In this document: positions 18,835 through 28,082 of the stretch, in pieces | Position numbering within the stretch: the stretch's first letter is position 1 | Layout: the number at the start of each line of letters is the position of its first letter | Source of the DNA: Methanoculleus caldifontis | Lineage (GTDB): Archaea > Halobacteriota > Methanomicrobia > Methanomicrobiales > Methanoculleaceae | DNA: 64,000 nt | Direction: 5' to 3' | NCBI RefSeq assembly: GCF_032842345.1 | Contig: NZ_WBKO01000002.1 | Location: 206,208-270,207 of the forward strand | The notes under the pieces: generated by a model | Database searches by the model: none | What the model saw: the letters and a program-made list of their open reading frames with translations, nothing else | Told to the model about the DNA's origin: nothing | Program-made: the position numbers and the translations under genes

Positions 18835-18841
18835 AAGGAGG
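18835..18841 (+). promoter_or_regulatory. Shine-Dalgarno site deciding a TTG start
   Basis: The sequence aaggagg ends nine bases before the TTG at 18851. It is the strongest ribosome-binding site near this gene and favours that start over the GTG at 18776. Confidence 0.6.
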
Positions 18842-18850
18842 CAAAGAAGG

Positions 18851-19642
18851 TTGAGCGGCCGGTATCCCTTCCTCATCTCGATACCCCACGGGGGCGTTTC
18901 TGTCCCGCCCGAGGTCCGGAGTCTCGTCAATCTATCGAGAAAAGAGATCGTCTTCAACAGCGATCCTCATACCCGCTCCCTCTACGGGTTTGACGACGCG
19001 GCGGAGGCGCTGGTCGACTTCGAGTTCTCACGGATCTTCGTCGACACCAACCGTCCGCCGTACGACTACCCGCCCCGGGCCCAGGACGGCGTGGTCAAGG
19101 TCATCACGCAGGACGGAACCCCGATCTACCGGAAGGGGCAGGTGCCCGGCAGGGAGATGATCGGGGCCCTCCTGCAGAACTACTACTACCCATTCCACGA
19201 GCGGCTGACCCGGGCCCTCGAGACCTGCGCCGTCGAGGTCGCCTTCGACTGCCACAGCATGCTGCCGTACTCACCGCCGGTCCGGCGGGACGCTGGGCTC
19301 CCGCGCCCTCTCTTCTGCCTGAGCAACCGCGGCGACCGGCATGGGAATCCCCGGAAGAAGGACAACTTCGTGACCTGCCCGCCGGAGTGGCTCCGGGCGC
19401 TCACGCGGGCGTTTCAGTCGGAGTTCGAGGGGGAAGGTAGGGTTGCGATGAACGACCCTTTCCGGGGCGGGTTCATATCGGCGGCACACTACCGGCGGGC
19501 GAGGACCCCCTGGGTCCAGGTCGAGATCAACCGCGGCCTCTACGAGACGGAAGGCCGTGAAGCCGACGAGGCGGAGCTCGCCGGGATCCGGGAGAGGATC
19601 TTCTCCGCTTTCGCCGGGTTCTGGGACGAAGTCTCGGGCTGA
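18851..19642 (+). CDS. N-formylglutamate amidohydrolase-like protein
   Basis: The 263-residue protein matches the FGase family: an early Ser-Ile-Pro-His-Gly-Gly motif, the Asp-Thr-Asn-Arg-Pro-Pro segment, and Asp-Cys-His-Ser-Met carrying likely metal ligands. The family cleaves N-formyl or N-acyl amino acids. The true substrate in a methanogen without the hut pathway is unknown. The TTG start at 18851 is chosen because of the GGAGG nine bases upstream; a GTG at 18776 would add 25 Arg-rich residues with no family resemblance. Confidence 0.85.
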   Translation: MSGRYPFLISIPHGGVSVPPEVRSLVNLSRKEIVFNSDPHTRSLYGFDDAAEALVDFEFSRIFVDTNRPPYDYPPRAQDGVVKVITQDGTPIYRKGQVPGREMIGALLQNYYYPFHERLTRALETCAVEVAFDCHSMLPYSPPVRRDAGLPRPLFCLSNRGDRHGNPRKKDNFVTCPPEWLRALTRAFQSEFEGEGRVAMNDPFRGGFISAAHYRRARTPWVQVEINRGLYETEGREADEAELAGIRERIFSAFAGFWDEVSG

Positions 19643-19734
19643 GAAGGCCCCGGATTTCAGCCGGATCCAGCCTCATTCTGCGAGATTTTCGGGGCCGAAG
19701 ATACTATGCCGCCACAGCACCCACATATATACCG

Positions 19735-21006
19735 ATGGATCGCCTGCACCTGATCCTGGAGCGTTACTTCGGGCATACGGCCTTCAACCCCTACCAGGAG
19801 GAGATCATCCGCGACCTCCTCGCCGGACGCGACGTCCTTGCCGTCCTCGCGACCGGAGGGGGCAAGTCGCTCTGCTACCAGGTTCCGGCGCTCATGGGCG
19901 ACGGCGTCGCGCTGGTGATATCGCCCCTCATCGCCCTGATGAAGGACCAGGTCGACGACCTCCAGGCCCGCGGGATCGGGGCAGAAGCCCTGAACACCGC
20001 CTGCTCCTATGCGACGACCCGGAGGGTCCTCGCGGACCTCGAGGAGAACCTGGTCCAGGTCCTCTACGTCTCGCCGGAGAAGGCTGTCGGCGAAGATTTC
20101 CTTGCTCTTGCGGCCTCCCTCCCCATTACGCTGATCGCGGTCGACGAGGCGCACTGCATCTCGATGTGGGGGCACCAGTTCCGCCCTGAGTACCGGTCGC
20201 TCGCGGTCCTCAAGGAGCGGTTCCCGGCGGTGCCGATGGTCGCCCTGACGGCGACCGCGACCCCGGACGTCCGCGAGGATATCGTGCGGCAGCTTCACCT
20301 TGCGGAGCCTTCGGTCTATGTCGGGAGTTTCAACCGCGAGAACCTCCGCTACGCCGTCGTGCCGAAGGGAGAGGACGCATACGGGCAACTCCGCGACCTC
20401 CTCCGGCGCCGGAGGGAGGATGCCGGGATCGTCTATGCCGCGACGAGGGGGGGGACCGAGACGCTCGCTTCAAGGCTCCGGGCCGACGGCATCCCGGCGC
20501 TCCCCTACCACGCCGGGATGGCGGCGGCCGCCCGGGCGGAGACGCAGGACCGGTTCATCCGCGGAAAGGTCGGACTCATCTGCGCGACGAGCGCGTTCGG
20601 GATGGGCATCGACAAGCCGGATGTGCGGTTCGTCGTCCACTACGATATGCCGAAGACGCTCGAGGCCTACTACCAGGAGAGCGGCCGGGCCGGGAGGGAT
20701 GGGGAGCTGAGCGACTGCATCCTCTTCTACCACGACGACGACGCAAAGCGCCTCCGGTCCCTCATCGACCGCGACCTCCCCTCCGAGTTCCAGCGCGAGG
20801 TCGCCCGGGCAAAACTGCAGAGCATGGTGGACTACTGCACCGCGGGGGGGTGCCGGAGGGAGCGGATCCTCGCCTACTTCGGGGAGCGTTACGATTCTCT
20901 CCCCTGCGGTGGGTGCGACGCCTGCGTCCCGGACCGGCCGGCCGGGAAGGCCCGGACCAGGTCCGGGAACCGCAAGCGCAGGGCCGTTCGCCCGGCATCC
21001 GGCTGA
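19735..21006 (+). CDS. recQ: RecQ-family ATP-dependent DNA helicase (short form)
   Basis: The 423-residue 3'-5' helicase has motif I Thr-Gly-Gly-Gly-Lys44-Ser, motif II Asp-Glu-Ala-His followed by the RecQ aromatic loop (Cys-Ile-Ser-Met-Trp-Gly-His-Gln-Phe-Arg-Pro), motif III Thr-Ala-Thr-Ala-Thr, and the Gln-Glu-Ser-Gly-Arg-Ala-Gly-Arg-Asp motif VI. Zinc-binding cysteines follow. It ends in a basic tail soon after the zinc site, so the winged-helix and HRDC domains of a full RecQ (about 600 residues) are absent. It lies beside the UvrABC genes but is transcribed the other way. Confidence 0.92.
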   Translation: MDRLHLILERYFGHTAFNPYQEEIIRDLLAGRDVLAVLATGGGKSLCYQVPALMGDGVALVISPLIALMKDQVDDLQARGIGAEALNTACSYATTRRVLADLEENLVQVLYVSPEKAVGEDFLALAASLPITLIAVDEAHCISMWGHQFRPEYRSLAVLKERFPAVPMVALTATATPDVREDIVRQLHLAEPSVYVGSFNRENLRYAVVPKGEDAYGQLRDLLRRRREDAGIVYAATRGGTETLASRLRADGIPALPYHAGMAAAARAETQDRFIRGKVGLICATSAFGMGIDKPDVRFVVHYDMPKTLEAYYQESGRAGRDGELSDCILFYHDDDAKRLRSLIDRDLPSEFQREVARAKLQSMVDYCTAGGCRRERILAYFGERYDSLPCGGCDACVPDRPAGKARTRSGNRKRRAVRPASG

Positions 21007-21086
21007 GCCACCGGTATCTCTCCCCCGGCTCTCCCCGGCGAAACACCTATTATGCATACAGCAAAGAGAGCCCTTGAGGAGTTTTC

Positions 21087-21311
21087 ATGGCGAAGAAATT
21101 ATACCGCTCACGAAACGACCGCTGGATCGCCGGCGTATGCGGCGGCATCGGGGAGTATATCGAGATCGACGCGAATGTCATCCGCGTGGTCTGGGCTATC
21201 GTCACCGCACTCACGGGGTTCCTTCCCGGCATTGCCGTCTACATCCTGCTCTGGATCATCCTGCCCCAGCGCGGGACGATGTATTCTACCGGGGGGACTG
21301 CTGAGGTCTGA
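21087..21311 (+). CDS. PspC-domain membrane protein
   Basis: The 74-residue protein is a single PspC domain: Leu-Tyr-Arg-Ser near the start, Gly-Val-Cys-Gly-Gly-Ile-Gly-Glu-Tyr, and a hydrophobic membrane segment ending Trp-Ile-Ile-Leu-Pro. In bacteria PspC senses envelope stress with PspA/B. No partner gene is visible here, so the role is open. The start is supported by a gaggag element six bases before the ATG. Confidence 0.88.
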   Translation: MAKKLYRSRNDRWIAGVCGGIGEYIEIDANVIRVVWAIVTALTGFLPGIAVYILLWIILPQRGTMYSTGGTAEV

Positions 21312-21320
21312 CACTCCCCA

Positions 21321-21385
21321 CGGTGCTATTGGTTCGGAAGGTTCCAGCCCGACTGGAACCGGGCACCGCCACTGCCTGATAGTGG
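21321..21385. terminator. Nested hairpins between convergent pspC and uvrB
   Basis: An outer stem CGGTGC/GCACCG encloses a perfect 8-bp stem GGTTCCAG-CCCGA-CTGGAACC (21340-21360). It is followed directly by CCACT-7-AGTGG. Lying in the gap between two converging genes, it could terminate transcription from both sides. The element is seen in sequence; its function is inferred. Confidence 0.5.
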
Positions 21386-21449
21386 AGCGGTCCCGGTTGC
21401 CATCCATACTTCGCGTGATCCTATCGGTCCCGAACTCATCGCGGTACCT

Positions 21450-23378
21450 CTACCGCGCCCCCCCTTCCTGCAGACTCCTGATCGTATCCCGGAGCGCGAT
21501 CGCCCGCTCGAAGTCCAGGCGTTCGGCCGCCTCCTGCATCTCGGCCTCGAGCTCGATGATCAGGTTCGGGATCTCCTGTTTCGGGACATGCCTGACGTCG
21601 GTGATATCGACCTCTCTCTCCCGGATCGGTTTTCTGACCGTCTGCGGCGTGATGCCGTGCCGGGCGTTGTACTCCATCTGCATCGCGCGCCGCCGCTCGG
21701 TCTCGGCCATCGCCTTCTTGATCGAGTCGGTCATGGTGTCGGCATAGAGCACCACCTTCGCGTTGACGTTCCGGGCGGCGCGGCCGATCGTCTGGACCAG
21801 GCTTCTCGCGTCGCGGAGGAACCCCTCCTTGTCGGCGTCGAGGATCCCCACGAGCCCGACCTCGGGGATGTCGAGGCCCTCGCGGAGGAGGTTGATCCCG
21901 ACGAGGACATCGTACTTCCCGAGCCGGAACTGCCGGATGATCTCCGTCCGCTCGATGGTCTTGATCTCGGAGTGAAGGTAACGGGTCTTGATCCCCTGCT
22001 CGGCCAGGTACTCCGAGAGTTCCTCGGCGAGCCTCTTCGTGAGCGTCGTCAGGAGTATCCGGTCGCCGCGTTCGATGGTGACCCGGATCTCCCTCATGAC
22101 ATCCGGGATCTGCCCCTCGATCGGCCGGACCTCGACCGCCGGGTCGACGAGCCCCGTCGGCCGGATGATCTGCTCCGTCACGGTCGAGCGCTCCAGCTCA
22201 TAGTCGCCCGGCGTCGCCGAGACGAAGATGACGTTTCGCATGTAGCCCGATAACTCGTCGAACTTCAGCGGCCGGTTGTCGAAGGCCGACGGGAGCCGGA
22301 ACCCGTAGTCCACGAGCGACTTCTTCCGCGAGTAGTCGCCGTGGTACATCCCCCTGACCTGGGGCAGGGTCTGGTGGCTCTCGTCGATCACCATCAGGAA
22401 GTCCTCCGGGAAGTAGTCCAACAGGCAGTAGGGCTGTTCGCCGGCCTTCCGCCCGTCGAAATGGCGGGAGTAGTTCTCGATCCCCTTGCAGGTCCCGGTC
22501 TCGCGGATCATGTCGATGTCGTAGAGGGTCCGCTGGCGCAGGCGGTGCGCCTCGAGCATGCCGAGGTTCGGGAGCCACTCTTCGAGTTCCTCCCGGATCG
22601 AGATGATCGCCCGTTCTTTCTCCTCCTCCGGGGCGACGAAGTGGCGGGCCGGATAGACGAAGAAGTAGTCCATCGTCTCGAGCCGCTGGCCGGAGACCTT
22701 ATCGATCTCGCTGATCCGGTCCACCTCGTCCCCGAAGAGCTCGATCCGGATGATGTTGTTGAAGTAGCCGGGGACGATATCGATCGTGTCCCCCTTCACG
22801 CGGAACCGCCCCGGCATCAGTTCGATGTCGTTTCGCTCGAACTGGATCTCGATGAGTTTCCTGATAATCTCGTCGCGCCGCATCCGGTCCCGGACCTTCA
22901 CCTCAAACCCCATCCCCCGGAAGTTCGCGGGGTTGCCGAGGCCGTAGATGCAGGAGACCGAGGCGACCACGATGGTGTCGGGGCGGGAGAGGAGCGATGC
23001 GGTCGCCGCAAGCCGCATCTGCTCGATCTTGGGATTGATCTGGGCGTCTTTCTCGATGTAAAGGTCCCGCTTCGCGATGTATGACTCGGGCTGGTAGTAG
23101 TCGTAGTAGGAGACGAAGTACTCCACCCGGTTCTCCGGGAAGAACGACTTGAACTCGTTGTAGAGCTGGGCTGCGAGCGTCTTGTTGTGGGCTATGACGA
23201 GGGTGGGCTTCCGGACCGCCTCGATGACGTTTGCTATCGTGAATGTCTTGCCCGACCCCGTGACCCCGAGGAGGGTCTGGAACCGCTCGCCGCGAGTAAT
23301 CCCGTCGACGAGGTCCCGTATGGCCCCTGGCTGCGATCCCGTGGGTTTAAAATCCGCGTTCAGATGAAATTCCGTCAT
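21450..23378 (-). CDS. uvrB: Excinuclease ABC subunit B
   Basis: UvrB is the damage-verifying helicase-like core of nucleotide excision repair. The 642-residue protein has Walker A Gly-Val-Thr-Gly-Ser-Gly-Lys44-Thr, and the beta-hairpin region rich in tyrosines (Tyr-Tyr-Asp-Tyr-Tyr-Gln-Pro-Glu, about 92-99) that locks on DNA. It also has Asp-Glu-Ser-His, helicase motifs V/VI, and a C-terminal UVR motif that binds UvrC. Its ATG overlaps the uvrC stop (ATGA), so uvrC-uvrB is translationally coupled. Bacterial-type repair gene in an archaeon, probably acquired by transfer. Confidence 0.97.
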   Translation of the reverse strand: MTEFHLNADFKPTGSQPGAIRDLVDGITRGERFQTLLGVTGSGKTFTIANVIEAVRKPTLVIAHNKTLAAQLYNEFKSFFPENRVEYFVSYYDYYQPESYIAKRDLYIEKDAQINPKIEQMRLAATASLLSRPDTIVVASVSCIYGLGNPANFRGMGFEVKVRDRMRRDEIIRKLIEIQFERNDIELMPGRFRVKGDTIDIVPGYFNNIIRIELFGDEVDRISEIDKVSGQRLETMDYFFVYPARHFVAPEEEKERAIISIREELEEWLPNLGMLEAHRLRQRTLYDIDMIRETGTCKGIENYSRHFDGRKAGEQPYCLLDYFPEDFLMVIDESHQTLPQVRGMYHGDYSRKKSLVDYGFRLPSAFDNRPLKFDELSGYMRNVIFVSATPGDYELERSTVTEQIIRPTGLVDPAVEVRPIEGQIPDVMREIRVTIERGDRILLTTLTKRLAEELSEYLAEQGIKTRYLHSEIKTIERTEIIRQFRLGKYDVLVGINLLREGLDIPEVGLVGILDADKEGFLRDARSLVQTIGRAARNVNAKVVLYADTMTDSIKKAMAETERRRAMQMEYNARHGITPQTVRKPIREREVDITDVRHVPKQEIPNLIIELEAEMQEAAERLDFERAIALRDTIRSLQEGGAR

Positions 23379-24928
23379 GGTGCCACCGTCTTCTTCCGCA
23401 GGGTTCTATGGTAGGTGATCGCGAACCGGTGCGCCTCGTCGCGGATCTCCTGGAGGAAGAGCGACGCCTTCTCGTGCTTCTCAAGGGGCAGGGGATACGA
23501 GAATCCCGGCACGAAGACCTCCTCCTCGCGCTTCGCGATGGATGCGATCGGGACCCTGAGCCCGAGGTCTCTGAGCACCGCGGTTGCCGCTGCAAGCTGT
23601 CCCTTCCCGCCGTCGATGAGGATCAGGTTCGGGAGTTCGCCGCCCTCCTTCTGGAGGCGCGAGTAGCGGCGCCGGACCACCTCGGCGATGGCGGCGAAGT
23701 CGTCGACGCCCTCGACCGTCCGTATCGCAAAGCGCCGGTAGTTCTTCTTGTCGGGCTTCCCCCGGAGGAACCGGACCATCGAGCCCACCATCGCCGTCCC
23801 GGAGAGGTGGGAGATGTCGAAGCACTCGATCGCGACGGGAAGGTCGGGGAGGTGCAGGCGGCGCTTCAGCTCGTCCAGTTTGATCTGGTCTCCGAAGAAC
23901 CCGATCTCGACGTTCTTCCTGACCAGGTCGAGGAGGTTCTTCTTCTCGCCCCGCTGCGGCACGACCGTCCGGACCTTCCTGCCGCCCCGGAGGTGGGAGA
24001 GATAGCCGGGAAGCGCGTCGTCCACGGGTTCGGGGAGGATCACCTCCTCAGGGGGCTCGTTCTCCGCGTAGTAGCGGGCGAGGAACTCCTCGAGAAACCC
24101 CTCCGTCTCGTCGAAGGTGTACTCGTGCTTCCCGGCAAGCGTTCCCCGGTCGACGTTGAAGAGCATCAGAAAGACGGTTCCCTCGCTCACGATATAGTTG
24201 ACGATATCCTCGTTGTAGGTCTTCTGCCGGTCCACGTGCTGCCGCTCGCGCAGCCCTTCGAGAGCCGCGATCTGGTTGCGGAGCTCCATCGCCCGCTCGT
24301 ACTCCTGCCGCTCTGCGTGCGCAGCCATCTCCTCGCGGAGCGTCCGGATGAGCCCGGCGATATCCCCTTTCAGGACCGCCTCGGCCCTTCTCGCCCGCTC
24401 CCGGTAATCATCCTCGCCGATCCTCCCCGTGCAGGGAGCGCTGCACGAGCCCATATGGGCACGGAGGCACGGACGCCGGGGGAGGCGGCGGCATGACCGG
24501 AGGCCGAAGAGCGATTTCAAGAGCCGGAGAAGGTCCTCGCGCTCCCGGCCGGAGACGAACGGGCCGTAGTATCGGCCGTTCCCGTCCGCCTGGCGGGCGG
24601 TATGAATCCGGGGGTAGGGCTCGTCGGTGACGTGGATGTAGGCGTACCTCTTCGCGTCCTTCAGATCGATGTTGTACTTCGGCTGGTGCTTCTTGATCAG
24701 GGTGTTCTCGAGGATGAACGCCTCGACCTCGGTGTCGGTGACGATGAAGTCGAGCCCGGCGATCGCGGCGACGAGTTTCTGTGTCTTCCTGTCGAGGTCG
24801 TGCCGGGAGAAGTAACTCGAGACCCGCCGCTTGAGGTTCTTTGCCTTCCCGACGTAGATGATGGTCCCCTCGCTATCAGAGAAGAGATAGCATCCGGGCT
24901 CGGTCGGCAGGGTTGACGGGTCGATCAT
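23375..24928 (-). CDS. uvrC: Excinuclease ABC subunit C, lacking the C-terminal HhH domain
   Basis: UvrC makes both incisions in nucleotide excision repair. The 517-residue protein has the N-terminal GIY-YIG nuclease (Gly-Cys-Tyr-Leu-Phe ... Ile-Tyr-Val-Gly-Lys-Ala), a Cys cluster near 148-168, a UVR motif near 200-235, and the RNase H-like 5' nuclease (Glu-Cys-Phe-Asp-Ile-Ser-His). It stops just after Ala-His-Arg-Phe-Ala-Ile-Thr-Tyr-His, where bacterial homologues continue into a tandem helix-hairpin-helix DNA-binding domain. It is therefore about 90 residues shorter than the usual 600 or so. Confidence 0.95.
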   Translation of the reverse strand: MIDPSTLPTEPGCYLFSDSEGTIIYVGKAKNLKRRVSSYFSRHDLDRKTQKLVAAIAGLDFIVTDTEVEAFILENTLIKKHQPKYNIDLKDAKRYAYIHVTDEPYPRIHTARQADGNGRYYGPFVSGREREDLLRLLKSLFGLRSCRRLPRRPCLRAHMGSCSAPCTGRIGEDDYRERARRAEAVLKGDIAGLIRTLREEMAAHAERQEYERAMELRNQIAALEGLRERQHVDRQKTYNEDIVNYIVSEGTVFLMLFNVDRGTLAGKHEYTFDETEGFLEEFLARYYAENEPPEEVILPEPVDDALPGYLSHLRGGRKVRTVVPQRGEKKNLLDLVRKNVEIGFFGDQIKLDELKRRLHLPDLPVAIECFDISHLSGTAMVGSMVRFLRGKPDKKNYRRFAIRTVEGVDDFAAIAEVVRRRYSRLQKEGGELPNLILIDGGKGQLAAATAVLRDLGLRVPIASIAKREEEVFVPGFSYPLPLEKHEKASLFLQEIRDEAHRFAITYHRTLRKKTVAP

Positions 24929-25141
24929 GTGTGTGAGACAGGGCGGTGGATCGCACGCGAAGACGCGAAGACGCGAAGGAAACCGCTAACACTGTTTCCA
25001 ACTTCGCGGCTTCGCGCTTTCGCGTGAGTCAGTTCTGGTGGATTCAACAAAGCCGATATCTCGCGCCTTCGCGTGAGCGAACCGTTATAGGGACATTGAC
25101 ATGATTTCGCGCGAGGGGGCAGGCCGGGATGTGCGAAGAGA
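24929..25141. repeat. CGCGAAG repeat cluster between uvrA and uvrC
   Basis: The gap carries direct copies of the word acgcgaag (24954-24980). It then carries the reverse complement (cttcgcg) three times at 25001-25028 and again at 25059-25078, flanked by tcacgcg/cgcgtgag ends. The two orientations can fold into a long imperfect hairpin. The same family is seen at 28.1-28.3 kb, 37.2 kb and 45.6 kb. No gene is present. Confidence 0.75.
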
Positions 25142-27952
25142 TCAAGTGTCATCTTTTGCCAGGATCTCCTTTAAGAACGCACCCGTGTAACTCCCCGCCA
25201 CCGCCGCGACCTCCTCGGGGGTTCCCGCCGCGATGACTTCCCCGCCGGCGTCCCCGCCCTCGGGGCCGAGGTCGATGATATGGTCGGCGGACTTGATCAC
25301 GTCCAGGTTGTGCTCGATCACCACCATCGTGTTCCCTCTTGCCACCAGGTCGTCGAGGACGGCGATCAGGTTCTTCACGTCGTGGAAGTGCAGCCCGGTC
25401 GTCGGTTCGTCGAGGAGGTAGATCGTCTTGCCCGTCGCCCTCTTCGCAAGCTCGCGGGTCAGTTTGATCCGCTGCGCCTCACCGCCGGAGAGGGTCGTGG
25501 AGCTCTGGCCGAGTTTGATGTAGCCAAGGCCCACCTTTGAGAGCGTCTCGAGCTTACCCCGGATCGAGGGGACGTTCTCGAAGTGTTCGATCGCCTCCTC
25601 GACGCTCATGTCGAGGACCTCGGCGATGGACTTACCCCGGTACTTCACCTCCAGGGTCTCGCGGTTGTAGCGGGTCCCCTTGCACTCCTCGCACTCGACG
25701 TAGACGTCGGGGAGGAAGTTCATCTCGATCTTGATGAGGCCTTCGCCCTGGCATGCCTCGCACCGGCCGCCTTTGACGTTGAACGAGAACCGGCCGGGCT
25801 TGTAGCCCCGCACCTTCGCCTCCTGCGTCTCGGCAAAGATCTTGCGGATCTCGTCGAAGACCTTGGTGTAGGTTGCCGGGTTCGAGCGCGGCGTCCTCCC
25901 GATCGGACTCTGGTCGATGACGATCACCTTGTCGATCTCGTCGTCGAAGACCAGGCTGTCGTGCTCCCCCGGGCACTCCCGGGAGCCGTGGAGGTCCTGC
26001 ATCAGCGCCCGGTAGAGGGTATCGTAGATGAGCGTCGACTTCCCCGACCCCGATACCCCGGTGACGACCGTCAGGACCCCGATGGGGATATCGACATCGA
26101 TGTCTTTTAAGTTGTTCTCCCGGCAGCCGGAGAGCCGGATGAGCCGGTCGCTCCGGCGGCGCTCGGCGGGCGGATCGATCCTCAGGTCGCCTGAGAGGTA
26201 GCGCCCCGTGATCGAGGCAGGGTTCGCGGCGATGGCGTCGGGGGTCCCTTCCGCGACGACATGGCCGCCGTGGAGCCCGGCGCCGGGGCCCATGTCGACG
26301 ACCCAGTCGGCGCTCCGGATCGTGTCCTCGTCGTGCTCCACCACGACGAGGGTGTTGCCGAGATCGCGGAGATGCTGCAGGGTCTCGAGCAGTTTCCTGT
26401 TGTCCCGCTGGTGCAGTCCGATCGAGGGCTCGTCGAGGACGTAGAGCACCCCGGTCAGGTTCGACCCGATCTGGGTCGCAAGCCGTATCCGCTGGGCCTC
26501 CCCGCCCGAGAGGCTGCCTGCGCTCCGCGAGAGGGTCAGGTAGCCGACCCCGACCTGTGCGAGGAACTCGAGCCGGGCGACGATCTCTTTCAAGACCTGC
26601 TTTGCGATCTCGTGCTCGCTCTCGGTCAGTTCCAGCGTCCGGAAGAACGCAAGCGCTCCCGTGACGGAGAGGTCGGTCACTTCGACGATGGACTTCCCGG
26701 CGACCTTCACGGCGAGGACCTTCTCTTTGAGCCTCTTGCCCCCGCACTTCGGGCAGGGGAGGACCCGCATGAACTTCTCGAGTTCCTGGCGGCGGTACTC
26801 CGACTGGGTCTGGTGATAGAGCCGCTCGGCCTGCGGGGCGAGCCCTTCCCACGTCCCGGAACGCGACCATGCGTCCCCGTTCTTCATGTTCATCGAGAGG
26901 CGGAGCTGCTCGGGCGAGCCGTACATCAGGGCGTTGTACTGCTCCCCGGTGAGGTCTTTGATCGGGGTTAAGACCGAGAACCCGAAGTGTTTGGCAACAC
27001 CGCCGAGATACTGGCTCCGGTAGCCGTCGAGGAAGTTCCGGTAGAGGGCGACGGCCCCGTCGGCGATGCACTTCTCCTTATCAGGGATGATCAGGTCGGG
27101 ATCGAACTCCATCCTGATCCCGAGACCGTTGCACTCCTCGCAGGCGCCGAACGGGCTGTTGAAGGAGAACATCCGGGGCTGGAGTTCCTCAAACGCCATC
27201 CCGCAGACCGGGCAGGCGAGGAGCGACGAGAAGGTCTCCTCGTCCCCATCGGCATCGACGGCGATGACGAGGCCTTCGGACTTCGCAAGGGCGTTCTCGA
27301 CGGCCTCGACGAGCCGTGAGCGCTCGTCGACGGAGAGCCGGTCGATGACCACGTCGATGTCGTGCTTCCGGTAGCGTTCGAGAACGATCTCCTCGTCGGT
27401 CCGGTGGATCTCGCCGTCGACCCGGACCCGGGTGTAGCCTTCACGGTCGAGGTCCTTGAAGACCTGCTGGTAGGTCCCCTTCTTCTGCCGGACGATGGGG
27501 GAGAGGATCGTGACCGTCCCGGCCATCGCCGAGGCTATGCGATCGGCGATCCTCTCCGGCGACTGTGCCTCGATACGGATATGGTGCTCCGGGCAGAACG
27601 GCGTCCCTATCCGGGCGAAGAGGAGCCGGAGGTAGTCGTAGATCTCCGTGACCGTGCCGACGGTGCTCCGGGGGTTCTTCGACGTCGTCTTCTGCTCGAT
27701 GGAGATGGCGGGCGAGAGCCCGTCGATGCTGTCGACGTCCGGCTTGCTCATCAATCCGAGGAACTGCCGCGCGTAGGCGGAGAGCGACTCCACGTAGCGA
27801 CGCTGCCCTTCGGCGTAGATGGTGTCGAAGGCAAGCGTGGATTTCCCCGATCCGGAGACGCCGGTGAGGACGATGAGACTGTCACGCGGGAGTTCGACTG
27901 TGATGTCTTTGAGGTTATGCTCCCGCGCCCCCTTGATGACGATCTTCTTCAT
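25142..27952 (-). CDS. uvrA: Excinuclease ABC subunit A
   Basis: UvrA is the dimeric ABC-type damage sensor that loads UvrB. The 936-residue protein has two ABC modules. Each has a Walker A (Gly-Val-Ser-Gly-Ser-Gly-Lys-Ser) and a signature (Ser-Gly-Gly-Glu-Ala-Gln-Arg). Zinc-finger cysteine pairs occur in both halves (Cys-Pro-Val-Cys and Cys-Glu-Ala-Cys types). The ATG at 27952 gives the standard [12 protein letters not shown] start. It lies upstream of uvrC-uvrB on the same strand but is separated by 213 bases of repeats. Confidence 0.97.
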   Translation of the reverse strand: MKKIVIKGAREHNLKDITVELPRDSLIVLTGVSGSGKSTLAFDTIYAEGQRRYVESLSAYARQFLGLMSKPDVDSIDGLSPAISIEQKTTSKNPRSTVGTVTEIYDYLRLLFARIGTPFCPEHHIRIEAQSPERIADRIASAMAGTVTILSPIVRQKKGTYQQVFKDLDREGYTRVRVDGEIHRTDEEIVLERYRKHDIDVVIDRLSVDERSRLVEAVENALAKSEGLVIAVDADGDEETFSSLLACPVCGMAFEELQPRMFSFNSPFGACEECNGLGIRMEFDPDLIIPDKEKCIADGAVALYRNFLDGYRSQYLGGVAKHFGFSVLTPIKDLTGEQYNALMYGSPEQLRLSMNMKNGDAWSRSGTWEGLAPQAERLYHQTQSEYRRQELEKFMRVLPCPKCGGKRLKEKVLAVKVAGKSIVEVTDLSVTGALAFFRTLELTESEHEIAKQVLKEIVARLEFLAQVGVGYLTLSRSAGSLSGGEAQRIRLATQIGSNLTGVLYVLDEPSIGLHQRDNRKLLETLQHLRDLGNTLVVVEHDEDTIRSADWVVDMGPGAGLHGGHVVAEGTPDAIAANPASITGRYLSGDLRIDPPAERRRSDRLIRLSGCRENNLKDIDVDIPIGVLTVVTGVSGSGKSTLIYDTLYRALMQDLHGSRECPGEHDSLVFDDEIDKVIVIDQSPIGRTPRSNPATYTKVFDEIRKIFAETQEAKVRGYKPGRFSFNVKGGRCEACQGEGLIKIEMNFLPDVYVECEECKGTRYNRETLEVKYRGKSIAEVLDMSVEEAIEHFENVPSIRGKLETLSKVGLGYIKLGQSSTTLSGGEAQRIKLTRELAKRATGKTIYLLDEPTTGLHFHDVKNLIAVLDDLVARGNTMVVIEHNLDVIKSADHIIDLGPEGGDAGGEVIAAGTPEEVAAVAGSYTGAFLKEILAKDDT

Positions 27953-28002
27953 TGGTGCGCGGAGATATGTTTGTCCTGCTACCTCATAGCCGTTTGCCGA
28001 TG

Positions 28003-28020
28003 CCAAACTTTAAATAAAAT
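28003..28020 (-). promoter_or_regulatory. TATA-like box upstream of uvrA
   Basis: The AT-rich aaactttaaataaaatcg (plus strand) stands 50-70 bases before the uvrA ATG. It would place the transcription start about 35 bases before the coding region. Inferred. Confidence 0.4.
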
Positions 28021-28082
28021 CGTGAACTGGAGGCGTGAGCGCCGGCGGATTTCCGGGGTTTTTGTAGGGCGCGACGGTCCCT

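Noticed and set aside
18776-18850. GTG start giving 25 extra residues to the N-formylglutamate amidohydrolase-like protein
   Set aside because: The extra part is Arg-rich without family similarity, and a strong GGAGG precedes the TTG at 18851.
24954-25078. Repeat cluster considered as a CRISPR array
   Set aside because: Units are short, in both orientations, and without regular spacers; no cas gene is in the window.
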